Made by a program: the position numbers and the translations under genes | Notes under the pieces: generated by a model | Told to the model about the DNA's origin: nothing | Seen by the model: the letters and a program-made list of their open reading frames with translations, nothing else | The model's database searches: none | NCBI RefSeq assembly: GCF_014202315.1 | Contig: NZ_JACHGN010000002.1 | Span: 226,976-290,975, forward strand | DNA: 64,000 bases | From: Thermocatellispora tengchongensis | GTDB lineage: Bacteria; Actinomycetota; Actinomycetes; Streptosporangiales; Streptosporangiaceae | Reading direction: 5' to 3' | Shown here: piece by piece, positions 34,141 to 41,927 of the stretch | Layout: each line of letters begins with the position of its first letter | Position numbering within the stretch: the first letter of the stretch is position 1

Positions 34141-34347
34141 TCAGTCCAGGACGCGGCGGGCGATCTCCACCAGCAGCTCCTTCGGCACCTCCACGGCCGA
34201 CTCCCCGTCGAGCACGTGCCGCAGGTCGCCCAGCGCCTCGGCGTCGGTCAGCGTGAGGCCCTGGACGACGATGGTGCCCCGGTCGGTCTCGTACAGGCTG
34301 GGGCACGCGCCCGCCTCCGACGTGGAGCCGAGAAACCGCAAACGCAT
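34141..34347 (-). CDS. Small protein upstream of the DUF5753 regulator
   Basis: 68 residues from ATG 34347, with AAGGA nine bases upstream; the frame is open to 34431 without support. RLRFLGSTSEAGACPSLYET then RGTIVVQGLTLTDAEALGDL and a C-terminal EVPKELLVEIAR. I recall this layout (CPxLYxTDRGTxVVQG) from small partners of Scr1-like regulators in other actinomycetes, without an assigned biochemical role. The promoter region upstream carries ATTGCGCGCAAT (34387-34398). Probably first gene of the three-gene cluster. Confidence 0.65.
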   Translation of the reverse strand: MRLRFLGSTSEAGACPSLYETDRGTIVVQGLTLTDAEALGDLRHVLDGESAVEVPKELLVEIARRVLD

Positions 34348-34384
34348 TGGCACCGTCCTTCCCCGAGCGGCTCGCATCGCATGA

Positions 34385-34398
34385 CAATTGCGCGCAAT
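34385..34398. promoter_or_regulatory. ATTGCGCGCAAT palindrome upstream of the 68-residue gene
   Basis: A perfect 12-bp palindrome at 34387-34398 preceded by CA, giving the octamer CAATTGCG also present at 33152-33159. Position, 40 bases upstream of the start at 34347, suits a promoter-overlapping operator for the neighbouring HTH protein. Confidence 0.4.
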
Positions 34399-34460
34399 CT
34401 TAGCCACGTTGCCGTTGCGCCGACGTTTCACCAGAAAACGGGCGTAAGGCTAAGAAGTGA

Positions 34461-35498
34461 TCATTCCATGAAGGTCTGCGCCCGCGCGAACAGGGCCAGC
34501 GTCGTGGCGTGCAGGGCGTCGCCGATGTCCTTGGGCGCCTTGCCCGCGCACGCCCTGGCGTGGGTGCCCTCCAGCACGATGCCCAGCTTGAAGCAGGCCA
34601 TGGTCGCGTACCAGTTGATCGCCGACAGGTCGCGGCCGGACAGCGCGGCGTAGTGCGCCACCAGTTCCCGGCCCTCCGGCAGGCCGGTGATCGTGGTGCC
34701 GATGCCCCAGTCGCCCTCGCCCCCCGGCCAGGTGGCCAGCAGCCAGCCCAGGTCGAGCAGCGGGTCGCCGATCGTGCACATCTCCCAGTCCACGATCGCG
34801 GCCACGCGGGGCCCGTCGTAGGCGAACATCAGGTTCGACAGGTGGTAGTCGCCGTGCATGATCCCCGGCGTGAACGCGGCGGGCCGGTTGTCCTCCAGCC
34901 ACGCCGCCGTACGCTCCAGGCCCGGGATGTCGGGCCCGGGGTAGCCGTCCAGGGCCGAGTAGCCCTCCAGCTCGCCCATCCACCGCGGCACCTGCCGCTC
35001 CAGGAAGCCCTCCGGGCGGCCGAACCCGGCCAGCCCCACGGCCTCGTGGTCCACCCGGCCCAGCTCGGCCAGCGCGGCGGCGGCCTCCAGGCCCATGCGG
35101 TGGCGGATCGCCGGATCGCTCGCGTGCGGCTCGGGCAGGCCGGTGGAGGCGTTGAACCCGTCCACCGGCTCCATCAGGTAGAACACCGCGCCGCCGAGCA
35201 CGCTCTCGTCGGTGCAGGCGGCGACCAGCCTCGGCGCGGCCACCGGCGTGCCGCCGAGCGCGGCCAGCACCCGTGCCTCGCGCCGCAGCACCTCGTTGCT
35301 CTTGGCGCGCAGGTGCAGGGGCGGACGCCGCAGCACGTACGGCACGCCGCCCCGGCTGAAGCGGACCATGACGTTCTGCGTGCCGCCCGCCACCGGCGAG
35401 ACGTCCTCGAAGGGCCCGCCGGGCAGCCCCTGGGCGTCCATCCACGCACCGAGTGCGTCGAAGTCGATGACGTTGACGTCGATGTGCGTGGTCGTCAT
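34461..35498 (-). CDS. Aminoglycoside-phosphotransferase-like kinase, ACAD10/11-type
   Basis: 345 residues. Kinase-like fold: glycine-rich VAGGTQNVMVRFSRGG, Lys/Arg region VLRRPPLHLRAKS, catalytic loop IMHGDYHLSNLMF near residue 214, and metal-binding VDWEMCTIGDPLLDLGWLLA. This subgroup resembles the N-terminal kinase domain of mammalian ACAD10/ACAD11 and bacterial enzymes that phosphorylate hydroxyacyl-CoAs, rather than antibiotic kinases. It lies 42 bp after the enoyl-CoA hydratase gene on the same strand, supporting an acyl-CoA role. The exact substrate is not determined by sequence. Confidence 0.82.
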   Translation of the reverse strand: MTTTHIDVNVIDFDALGAWMDAQGLPGGPFEDVSPVAGGTQNVMVRFSRGGVPYVLRRPPLHLRAKSNEVLRREARVLAALGGTPVAAPRLVAACTDESVLGGAVFYLMEPVDGFNASTGLPEPHASDPAIRHRMGLEAAAALAELGRVDHEAVGLAGFGRPEGFLERQVPRWMGELEGYSALDGYPGPDIPGLERTAAWLEDNRPAAFTPGIMHGDYHLSNLMFAYDGPRVAAIVDWEMCTIGDPLLDLGWLLATWPGGEGDWGIGTTITGLPEGRELVAHYAALSGRDLSAINWYATMACFKLGIVLEGTHARACAGKAPKDIGDALHATTLALFARAQTFME

Positions 35499-35540
35499 TC
35501 AGGCCCCTACCGAATCATGTTCTGGACGTTAGCCCGCAAC

Positions 35541-36326
35541 CTACGATCGGTCCCGGGGCGGCGTCAACGCGGCGGCCCAGCGGGGCGGGCGCTTGTCCAG
35601 CAGCGCGCGGATGCCCTCCTGCCCCTCCTCGGAGGTGAACCGCTCGGCCGACAGCTCGGCCATCCGCCGCATCCCCTCCGCCATCGGCAGCGCGGGCACC
35701 TCCCGCAGCAGCCTCTTGGTGATCGCCAGCGCCTCGGGGCCGCCGAGGAGCAGCATCTCCGCGTAGCGCGCCACGGTGACGTCCACGTCCTCGTCCGGCA
35801 CCGCCCGGGTCACCAGGCCGATCTCGGCCGCCCGTGCCGCCGAGAAGGTCTCGCCGGTCATGAAGTACTCCGCCGCCGCCCGCGGCTCCACCCGGCGCAG
35901 CACGGTCACCGCGATCATCGCGGGCGCCACCCCCAGGCGTACCTCACTGAACGCGAACGTCGCCGACTCCGGCGCGATGGCGAAGTCGCACGCCGCCACC
36001 AGGCCGAGGCCGCCCGCCCGCGCGGTGCCGTTCAGCCGGCAGATCACCGGCTTGGGGCTCTCCCAGATCAGCGTCATGATCTCCGGGAAGGCCGCGGTCA
36101 CCGGGGCGCCCGTCGCCCGTTGCTCCTTCAGGTCGGCCCCCGAGCAGAACACCGGCCCCGCCCCCGTGAGCACGATCACCCGCACACCGGGATCGTCCAG
36201 CGCGCGCCGCAGCGCCGCGTCCAGCTCGCCGAGCAGCGCCACCGACAGCGCGTTGCGGTTGCGCGGCGAGTCCAGCGTGATCGTCGCCACGCCGCCGGCC
36301 GCTTCCTCGTGTACCAGGTTCCCCAC
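35541..36326 (-). CDS. Enoyl-CoA hydratase family protein, probable methylglutaconyl-CoA hydratase (LiuC-like)
   Basis: 261 residues. Crotonase fold: SGADLKEQ oxyanion strand, NGTARAGGLGLVAACDFAIA second oxyanion motif, FSEVRLGVAP with the acid/base Glu near residue 130, and C-terminal GQEGIRALLDKRPPRW. The first crotonase Glu (in GGGCE of classical hydratases) is replaced by Gly; the combination AGGLGL with SEVRLG-APA is what I know from LiuC-type methylglutaconyl-CoA hydratases of leucine breakdown. That step is missing from the operon at 1164-6880, so this may supply it. Upstream partner of the APH-like kinase. Confidence 0.8.
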   Translation of the reverse strand: MGNLVHEEAAGGVATITLDSPRNRNALSVALLGELDAALRRALDDPGVRVIVLTGAGPVFCSGADLKEQRATGAPVTAAFPEIMTLIWESPKPVICRLNGTARAGGLGLVAACDFAIAPESATFAFSEVRLGVAPAMIAVTVLRRVEPRAAAEYFMTGETFSAARAAEIGLVTRAVPDEDVDVTVARYAEMLLLGGPEALAITKRLLREVPALPMAEGMRRMAELSAERFTSEEGQEGIRALLDKRPPRWAAALTPPRDRS

Positions 36327-36390
36327 AGGCGTTCTCCCTCCGGGCCGCAGACGCGCTCATCCTGCCACGGCGGCCCGGGGGCGGCTCTCA

Positions 36391-36453
36391 CAGGTCCGGC
36401 GAGTCCAGGTCCGGCGAGTCCCAGGTCCAGCGAGTCTCACAGGTCCAGGGAGG
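36391..36453. repeat. Tandem 15-bp repeat after the XpaC-like gene stop
   Basis: CAGGTCCGGCGAGTC at 36391-36405 and 36406-36420, CAGGTCCAGCGAGTC at 36422-36436, then a partial unit CAGGTCCAGG in the gene's final codons (from 36440). The units are copies of the last coding triplets plus stop region, so they look like slippage duplications of the 3' end. Confidence 0.7.
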
Positions 36454-37078
36454 AGCGGCCGAAGCGGTCGCGCAGGAACCGGCCCTGGTCGCGCAGCGCC
36501 TGCTCATCGCCGCGGTGCACGGCCTCCTCCACCTCGCGGATCTTGCCGTCGAGCAGGTCGAGCTGCGCCAGCAACTCCTCGTGCGCGCTGCGCCGGGCCG
36601 CCTCGCGCCGGGTGAGCGCGTACGTCCTGGGCAGGTTGGCGTACGCCTCCAGGCTCGCCGGCAGGTAGTCGCGGATCGTCTGCGAGACGATGTGCAGGTG
36701 GTCGGGGGAGGAGGTCAGGACCTCGGCCCGCGCCAGCACGCCCCGCAGCACCTCGCCCAGCGCCTCCAGCCGCTCCAGCACGTCCGCCGGGAAACGGTGC
36801 ACCCGCGCCGCCCGTGCCAGCAGCGCGTCCAGGTCGGCCGCGAGGCGGCGGGCCTCCGCCTCGGTCTCCGCGCTCACCGAGACGGTCAGGCGGACCCGCT
36901 CGGGCGGCGCGAGCAGCGCGCCCACGCCGTACAGGCCGGCGACCACGACCGGCCACAGCGACCCGGCCAGCCCGAGGAAGTGCGCGCCCAGGCCGAGCAG
37001 CGCCAGCGCGCACCCCGCGATGTTCTTCGTCGAGCCCAGGTACGCCACCACCCGCCGCACCGGGTCACTGGTAGCCAC
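36437..37078 (-). CDS. XpaC-like membrane protein of the TelA operon
   Basis: 213 residues. Two close membrane helices at about 18-55 (NIAGCALALLGLGAHFLGLA and LWPVVVAGLYGVGALLA), then a cytosolic helical region with LDALLARAARVHRFPADVLE and a C-terminal coiled stretch. Layout matches XpaC-type proteins found beside TelA; the hydrolase activity once ascribed to XpaC is not evident. The start at 37078 overlaps the VWA gene by 14 bp. Last gene of the operon; probably works at the membrane with TelA. Confidence 0.65.
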   Translation of the reverse strand: MATSDPVRRVVAYLGSTKNIAGCALALLGLGAHFLGLAGSLWPVVVAGLYGVGALLAPPERVRLTVSVSAETEAEARRLAADLDALLARAARVHRFPADVLERLEALGEVLRGVLARAEVLTSSPDHLHIVSQTIRDYLPASLEAYANLPRTYALTRREAARRSAHEELLAQLDLLDGKIREVEEAVHRGDEQALRDQGRFLRDRFGRSSLDL

Positions 37079-38675
37079 GGATCTCCTTGAAGGCCGCCGC
37101 CAGCGAACCGCTGCGCGCGTCGAACGTGGTCCCGCCGGTCAGCCGGGCCAGCTCGGTCATCTCCGCCACGTCGCTCTCGCCGAACAGCACCACGAACGTG
37201 CGCACCCGCCGCTGCGCCTCGGGCAGCGCCCGGTAGAACCGCTCGAACTCCTCGTAGTCCGATCCGTCGGTGTTCTCGCCGTCGGTCATCAGCACGATGG
37301 AGGTGTAACGGCCCGGATCGGCGGCGAGCTGCCGCCCCGCCTCCTCGTACGCCACCCGCAGCGCGTCGTAGATCGCGGTGCCGCCCGAGACGTCCAGCCC
37401 CTCCGCGTACCCCTTGATCTCCGCAAGCACCGGCTCCGGCCGCGACCCCGGCAGTGTGAAGCCCTGCGGCGAGCCCGGCCGCGTGCTGAACGGGATCATA
37501 GTGACCTTCTCCCGGTTGCGGAAGCGGGAAAACGTGCCGGAGGCGGAGGTGTCGGCGCCGGTGAGCGTGACCAGCGCGCCGCGCAGCGCCTCGATCCGGT
37601 CGCCCGCCATCGAGCCCGAGGTGTCCAGCACGAACAGCGCCTGGGCCGGCACGCGCACCTGGTTGAGGTAGGCGTCGATCAGGCCGTCGGCGGTGTCGCG
37701 CCGGTTGGGGAAGGGCAGCTCGACCAGCGACGCCGTGCCGAACCTGGAGTCGGGACGCACGGCCGGCACGATCGGCCGCCGGTCGGTCCTGGTCATGATC
37801 TCCTTCTGCACCGCCGGCGAGCGCAGCCAGTTCACCGCCTTGGTGTACAGCTCCTTCTTCTCCGGGGACGCCGAGGCGAGCGCGGTCAGCGGGTAGTCGG
37901 CGGTGACCACGCCGTCGGAGGGGTAGATCAGGGTCAGCGGCCGGGGCAGCTTCCGGTTCAGCCCGAGCAGCACCGACTCGTAGTTCACCAGGCCGTCCAC
38001 GCCGCCCTGCGCGGCGTACACGTCGGCCAGCCAGCCCGAGGACCCCGAGGTGAGCCGCTGCGCGGAGAAGAACTCCTTCAGCCGGGGCGTGACCGCGCCG
38101 ATCGCCGCGGCGTCCAGGGCCTCGCCCGCGTCCGACAGCGCCGCCGCCACCCCGACCAGGGCCGAGAAGCCGGAGTTGGAGGAGGCCGGGTTGGTCATGC
38201 CGAAGGTGAACCTGCCCTCGCCCGCCGCCTTCGCGATGTCCGCCCAGGTCACCTGCTTGTTCGTCCACCCCAGCTCCTCGGCCTTGGCCTGGTCGAGGCC
38301 GAGCAGCACCGGCGAGGCCATGATCTTGGTCTGGGTGGAGAGCCGGGCGTTCGCGCCCTCGATCAGCGACAGGTAGCGGTTGGAGGAGAACCAGATCGCG
38401 TCGTAGCCGGCGTCCGCGCCGCCGCTCGCCACCATCTCGGCGCCGTCGAGGGTGCCGGCGTAGCGCAGCGAGAAGGTCACCCCCGCCTGGTCCGCGGCCG
38501 TGGCGAGCAGCGGCTCCAGGTCCTTCAGCTCGCTGCCGGCCAGCACCCGCAGCACGCCGGGCCCGTCGGGCGGCCCCTCGGCCGCCTCCGGCTCGTCCGC
38601 CGCGCAGCCCGCCAGCGTCAGCGCCGCGGCGAGCGCGAGCGCCGCGGCCGTCCTGACCGCGGCCCGCCGCCTCAT
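37065..38675 (-). CDS. Lipoprotein with a substrate-binding-protein-like domain fused to a von Willebrand A domain
   Basis: 536 residues. Signal peptide and lipobox LTLAGC near residue 23, so membrane-anchored outside the cell. Residues of about 40-320 resemble an extracellular solute-binding protein (VLRVLAGSELKDLEPLLATA, TNPASSNSGFSALVGVAAAL). From about 335 the VWA domain carries the MIDAS motif LFVLDTSGSMAGD, Thr in SGGTAIYDAL and the acidic MTDGENTDGSD. ATG 38675 overlaps the TelA stop by four bases. Such fusions accompany TelA in actinobacteria; the bound ligand is not known. A long open frame upstream of 38675 is the reverse reading of telA and not real. Confidence 0.87.
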   Translation of the reverse strand: MRRRAAVRTAAALALAAALTLAGCAADEPEAAEGPPDGPGVLRVLAGSELKDLEPLLATAADQAGVTFSLRYAGTLDGAEMVASGGADAGYDAIWFSSNRYLSLIEGANARLSTQTKIMASPVLLGLDQAKAEELGWTNKQVTWADIAKAAGEGRFTFGMTNPASSNSGFSALVGVAAALSDAGEALDAAAIGAVTPRLKEFFSAQRLTSGSSGWLADVYAAQGGVDGLVNYESVLLGLNRKLPRPLTLIYPSDGVVTADYPLTALASASPEKKELYTKAVNWLRSPAVQKEIMTRTDRRPIVPAVRPDSRFGTASLVELPFPNRRDTADGLIDAYLNQVRVPAQALFVLDTSGSMAGDRIEALRGALVTLTGADTSASGTFSRFRNREKVTMIPFSTRPGSPQGFTLPGSRPEPVLAEIKGYAEGLDVSGGTAIYDALRVAYEEAGRQLAADPGRYTSIVLMTDGENTDGSDYEEFERFYRALPEAQRRVRTFVVLFGESDVAEMTELARLTGGTTFDARSGSLAAAFKEIRGYQ

Positions 38676-39841
38676 CGGGCCCCCTCCCCGGCGGCCGGGT
38701 CGGCCCGCTCCAGGTACGCCCTGGCGTGCTCCAGTTCCACGGTGAGGCTGTCCACGGTGGCCGCCATGCTCTCCACGGCCTTGACCTTGAAGGTGTCGAT
38801 CATGTCCATGGTGGCGTAGACGTTGTCGAACGCCTTGCGCAGCGTGTCCATGTCGATCGTGGTCGAGGCGGCCCGGGTGTGGACCTCGGCGGCCTGCGTG
38901 CGCAGCATCTCGCTGGTCGCCAGGATCAGGTCCGAGGTGGTGGCGTTCAGCGCGCTGATCTGGTCGAGCACCAGCTTCTGGTTCGCCAGCGCCTGCGCCA
39001 CCGTCACGGCCGTGCGCAGCGCCGCCACCGTGGTCGTGGTCGCCCGGTCCACGCCCTTGACGAGCTCCTGGTTGTTGCGGCGCACCAGGTCCAGCGCCAG
39101 GTACCCCTGAGCCGAGACCGCGAGCTGGGTGAGCAGGTCCTGGTGCTTCTGCCGCACCCCGAACAGCGCGTCCGAGCGCAGCGCCGTGGCCTTCTCCGGC
39201 TCGGTGGCCTCGATCGCGAGGATGCGCGTCTCCAGCTCCGCGTCGATGGCCGCGGCGAGCACGGCGTACTCCTGGAGGCGCTGCATCGTCTCCCACAGGT
39301 GCGCCTTCTCGCCCTCGATGGCGGCGTTGTCCTTCAGCAGCTCGTCCTGGCCGGACTTCAGCGCCCGGATGATGTCGTCGATGTGCTTTTGCGCTGAGTG
39401 GAACTTGGCGAAGTAGTCGCGCAGCCGGTCACCGAACGGGATCAGGCCGAGCAGCTTGCGGGGGCCGCTCGCCGCCTGCTTGGGGTCCAGGTCCACGACC
39501 GTGCGCCGCAGCTCCACCAGCCGGTCGGCCACCTGCGACTGCGCGTCGGCCCCCTCGCCGCGCGCCGCCTTCAGCGCCGCGACCGGGCGCTTGAGCATCC
39601 GGTTGGCCACCTGGGAGGCGGCCCGGATCTCGGTGTCGCCCATCGCGGTGATGTCGCGCACCTTGCGCCCGAACTCCGGCGAGCGCGGGTCCAGGGCCGC
39701 CAGCACGTCGGCGAAGTCCCTGGCCTTGGCCGTCAGTTCGCCGGCCCGCTCCTCCGGCACGGGCAGCATCGTCGCCGCCTTCTCCACCGGGACCGCCGCC
39801 ACGGGCGCGGGCGGGGTGAGCACGAGATCGCTGTCTGACAC
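38672..39841 (-). CDS. telA: TelA/toxic anion resistance family protein
   Basis: 389 residues, the family's usual size. It is almost wholly helical: VLAALDPRSPEFGRKVRDIT, LVELRRTVVDLDPKQA, FGDRLRDYFAKFHSAQKHID, DLLTQLAVSAQGYLALDLVR and VALRTAVTVAQALANQK-type segments match TelA. The gene name reflects tellurite resistance, but the family belongs to broader Ter-type stress modules and the chemical role is unsettled. Second gene in the operon after the anchored binding protein, coupled to the VWA lipoprotein by an ATGA overlap. Confidence 0.88.
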   Translation of the reverse strand: MSDSDLVLTPPAPVAAVPVEKAATMLPVPEERAGELTAKARDFADVLAALDPRSPEFGRKVRDITAMGDTEIRAASQVANRMLKRPVAALKAARGEGADAQSQVADRLVELRRTVVDLDPKQAASGPRKLLGLIPFGDRLRDYFAKFHSAQKHIDDIIRALKSGQDELLKDNAAIEGEKAHLWETMQRLQEYAVLAAAIDAELETRILAIEATEPEKATALRSDALFGVRQKHQDLLTQLAVSAQGYLALDLVRRNNQELVKGVDRATTTTVAALRTAVTVAQALANQKLVLDQISALNATTSDLILATSEMLRTQAAEVHTRAASTTIDMDTLRKAFDNVYATMDMIDTFKVKAVESMAATVDSLTVELEHARAYLERADPAAGEGAR

Positions 39842-39872
39842 TGTTCTCCTAAGTGCGATTCGCTGCAGTCCG

Positions 39873-40982
39873 TCAGCCGGCCGGGGTGCTGCTCCCGGCG
39901 TACATGCGCTCGATCCCGGCGATCAGCTCCTCCATGCGGGCGAACGCCGGCGGCTCGACCACGTCCACCAGCTCGGTCGCCACCGGAGCCCTGTGCTTGG
40001 CGGCCAGATCGGCGAACGCCTTGGGGTCGGCGGTCCGGAAGCCGTGCCGCGCGGCCAGCGCGGCGAACTCGGGGTCGCGGGTGAGCAGGTCGCCGACCTT
40101 GTCCGCCTCGGGGGTGAACGGCACCAGCGTGTGCTTGCTCAGCACGGTCGGGGCCGGGTAGATCAGCCGCATCCCGGACCGGATCGAGCCGTCGCCGGCG
40201 AACACGCGGGCGGCGTACTGGGCCTCGTAGATCATCACCATCGGGGTCTTGCCGACGCCGAGCGCGAGGTAGTCCTCGAACGGCGCCTCGCTGGTCGTCT
40301 CGGAGTAGCCCTGGTCGAGGAAGGTCGGCCCGACGGTCTCGACCACGGCCGGCACCTGCTCGGGGGAGCTGACGACGTTCTCGCCGTTGGCGACGTAGCT
40401 CATCAGCGCGAGGTACATCGCGGCCGAGTTGGACGTACGGATGTCGGTGGTCGTCAGCAGCACCCGCTTGCGCGCCGGGTAGGCCGTGTTGCCCGGAAGT
40501 TTGTCCCAGCGAGCCCCATTTTTCACTATTTCCAGGTATTTGCCGATATCAAATACCTGGCCCTGCGCCGAGTCCCGCACCACGCCCGCCTTGGCGAGCA
40601 GGTCCACGATCGGGTCGAACGTCGCGATGGCCATCGGCGAGTAGAACGGCGCGTACGTCCGCGCCGCCCCCCGGTCCTGCCTGATCTTCTCCGCCGCCGG
40701 CACACTGCTCGGGAACGCGAACCCGTACTTGCCCAGATCCACGGACGTGGCGATCTGCCGCGTCCCGGCGACGTCCACCTCCACCCGCAGCCCATGCCGC
40801 GCGAAGGCCGCCTTCACCTGCGGATCGTCGAAGAACGCCTGCTTCTCCGACCCGATCACGCCGCGCACCGTCACGAGCTCCCGCCCGCCGTTGCCGTCGT
40901 CGTCCCGGTTCCCCCACACCACCGCCACGGCGACCACGACGACAAGCACCAGTCCCAGCCCGACCCCGATCCACCTCTTCAT
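39873..40982 (-). CDS. Membrane-anchored solute-binding-protein-like protein, first gene of the TelA operon
   Basis: 369 residues from ATG 40982. A single N-terminal anchor (WIGVGLGLVLVVVVAVAVVW) is followed by a binding-protein-like domain: LVTVRGVIGSEKQAFFDDPQ, RVEVDVAGTRQIATSVDLGK, KRVLLTTTDIRTSNSAAMYL. It lacks a lipobox and a partner ABC permease. The frame is open upstream to 41381 but that part lies in repeat DNA. It stands 31 bp ahead of telA. With the VWA lipoprotein it gives the operon two external binding domains, suggesting a sensor or scaffold rather than a transporter. Confidence 0.8.
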   Translation of the reverse strand: MKRWIGVGLGLVLVVVVAVAVVWGNRDDDGNGGRELVTVRGVIGSEKQAFFDDPQVKAAFARHGLRVEVDVAGTRQIATSVDLGKYGFAFPSSVPAAEKIRQDRGAARTYAPFYSPMAIATFDPIVDLLAKAGVVRDSAQGQVFDIGKYLEIVKNGARWDKLPGNTAYPARKRVLLTTTDIRTSNSAAMYLALMSYVANGENVVSSPEQVPAVVETVGPTFLDQGYSETTSEAPFEDYLALGVGKTPMVMIYEAQYAARVFAGDGSIRSGMRLIYPAPTVLSKHTLVPFTPEADKVGDLLTRDPEFAALAARHGFRTADPKAFADLAAKHRAPVATELVDVVEPPAFARMEELIAGIERMYAGSSTPAG

Positions 40983-41176
40983 CGAACCCCGCCTCGCGCT
41001 GTGAGTCCCCGTGCCCCGAATTATCGAAGACCAAGAAAAGCAGCGAGCACCCCGATATGCCGATGAATCAAGATTTAAGCGGCTATTCAGCAGCTCGTAA
41101 CACAAAACGGGCCCCCCGAAGAAAACGCCCACCCGATACCCGCCATCCGCCCCCACCCGAAGCCCGCACTTCGGCC

Positions 41177-41282
41177 GTGTCCCCGTCCGGGAGGAGGTGG
41201 CGGGAGGGTGTCGATTTCCGCAGGCTCCGGCATCCACCCCCATCCCGCTTTGGAGGAAGATGCACCGTTGCCGACGCTCTGG
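41177..41282 (+). repeat. Long repeat, copy A
   Basis: Begins GTGTCCCCGTCCGGGAGGAG and continues GGTGTCGATTTCCGCAGG, CTCCGGCATCCACCCCCATC, then CCGTTGCC. The same order of blocks, with scattered changes, occurs on the minus strand at 41677-41769 and 41558-41664. Confidence 0.6.
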
Positions 41283-41557
41283 CGCACATTCGGTGGACCG
41301 AGTGCGCACCTCGAATCTGCGCCGCAGCGCTGGGCGGTTTCCCACAGATGCCGGCGAACCCGCCTGGTCGTCCATGCGCACCCGGCTTCCGCGACGACAC
41401 CATCGTGTGACCAGCGAACTCGCCTCAGGCGCACCTGAATCAACCGCGGCTACGCGCTGTCACCACCGAACACGAACCAGAGCCGTTGCCCGGACACACC
41501 CGTTCGTTCTTGGCACCTCACTCCCTGCCCACGCCCCGCTCCGGGGGAGTATGCGGG

Positions 41558-41664
41558 AGTGTCCGGGCAATGGTGGATTCTCCGCAAGGCGGGATGGGGG
41601 CGGGTGACGGAACCTGCGCGAACGCGACGCCCTCCCACAGCCCCCTCCCGAACACGGACACACC
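41558..41664 (-). repeat. Long repeat, copy B (inverted)
   Basis: On the minus strand: GTGTCCGTGTTCGGGAGG, GAGGGCGTCGCGTTCGCGCA, GGTTCCGTCACCCGCCCCCA, ATCCACCATTGCCCGGACAC. Corresponds block by block to copies A and C. Confidence 0.6.
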
Positions 41665-41676
41665 CGTGTATCCGCG

Positions 41677-41769
41677 CAACGCTGGATCTTGCGCCCGACG
41701 GGATGGAGTGGATGCCGGAACCTGCGGAAACGCGACGCCCTCCGGCCGCCTCCTCCCGAACGGTGACAC
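41677..41769 (-). repeat. Long repeat, copy C (inverted)
   Basis: On the minus strand: GTGTCACCGTTCGGGAGGAG, GAGGGCGTCGCGTTTCCGCA, GGTTCCGGCATCCACTCCAT, AAGATCCAGCGTTGC. It is closest to copy A in the first half and lies in tandem with copy B. Confidence 0.6.
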
Positions 41770-41783
41770 ACCCCGCTCCGGGC

Positions 41784-41927
41784 GTGTGGTGTGCATGGGG
41801 TGTAGGGCGGGCTTTGGGTGTGTGGCGTGCATGGGGTCGGTGCCCCGCTCCAGATGCGTGGCGTACATGGGGTGCGGGCGCGCCTGGGTGTGTGGCGTGC
41901 ATGGGGTCCGCGCCCCGCTCCCGGGTG
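41784..41927 (+). repeat. Four-unit array with about 35-bp period
   Basis: An 18-bp core GTGTGGCGTGCATGGGGT recurs at 41784, 41820, 41856 and 41890 (spacing 36, 36, 34) with one to three changes. The DNA between cores alternates: units 2 and 4 share a GCCCCGCTCC block, units 1 and 3 a GGGCG-containing block ending TGGGT, giving a 70-bp higher-order repeat. Confidence 0.7.

Noticed and set aside
34461-35498. Antibiotic (aminoglycoside) resistance kinase
   Set aside because: The motifs fit the ACAD10/11-type subgroup, and the neighbour is an enoyl-CoA hydratase.
37065-39296. 743-codon version of the VWA lipoprotein
   Set aside because: The extra part is an alternate frame of telA; the lipoprotein signal begins at 38675.
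40983-41381. N-terminal extension of the anchored binding protein (133 extra codons)
   Set aside because: The extension runs through repeat copy A and AT-rich promoter-like DNA; the membrane anchor starts right at ATG 40982.
41784-41927. CRISPR-like regular repeat
   Set aside because: The period is about 35 bp with an 18-bp core, the spaces between cores are themselves repeated, and no cas gene is nearby.
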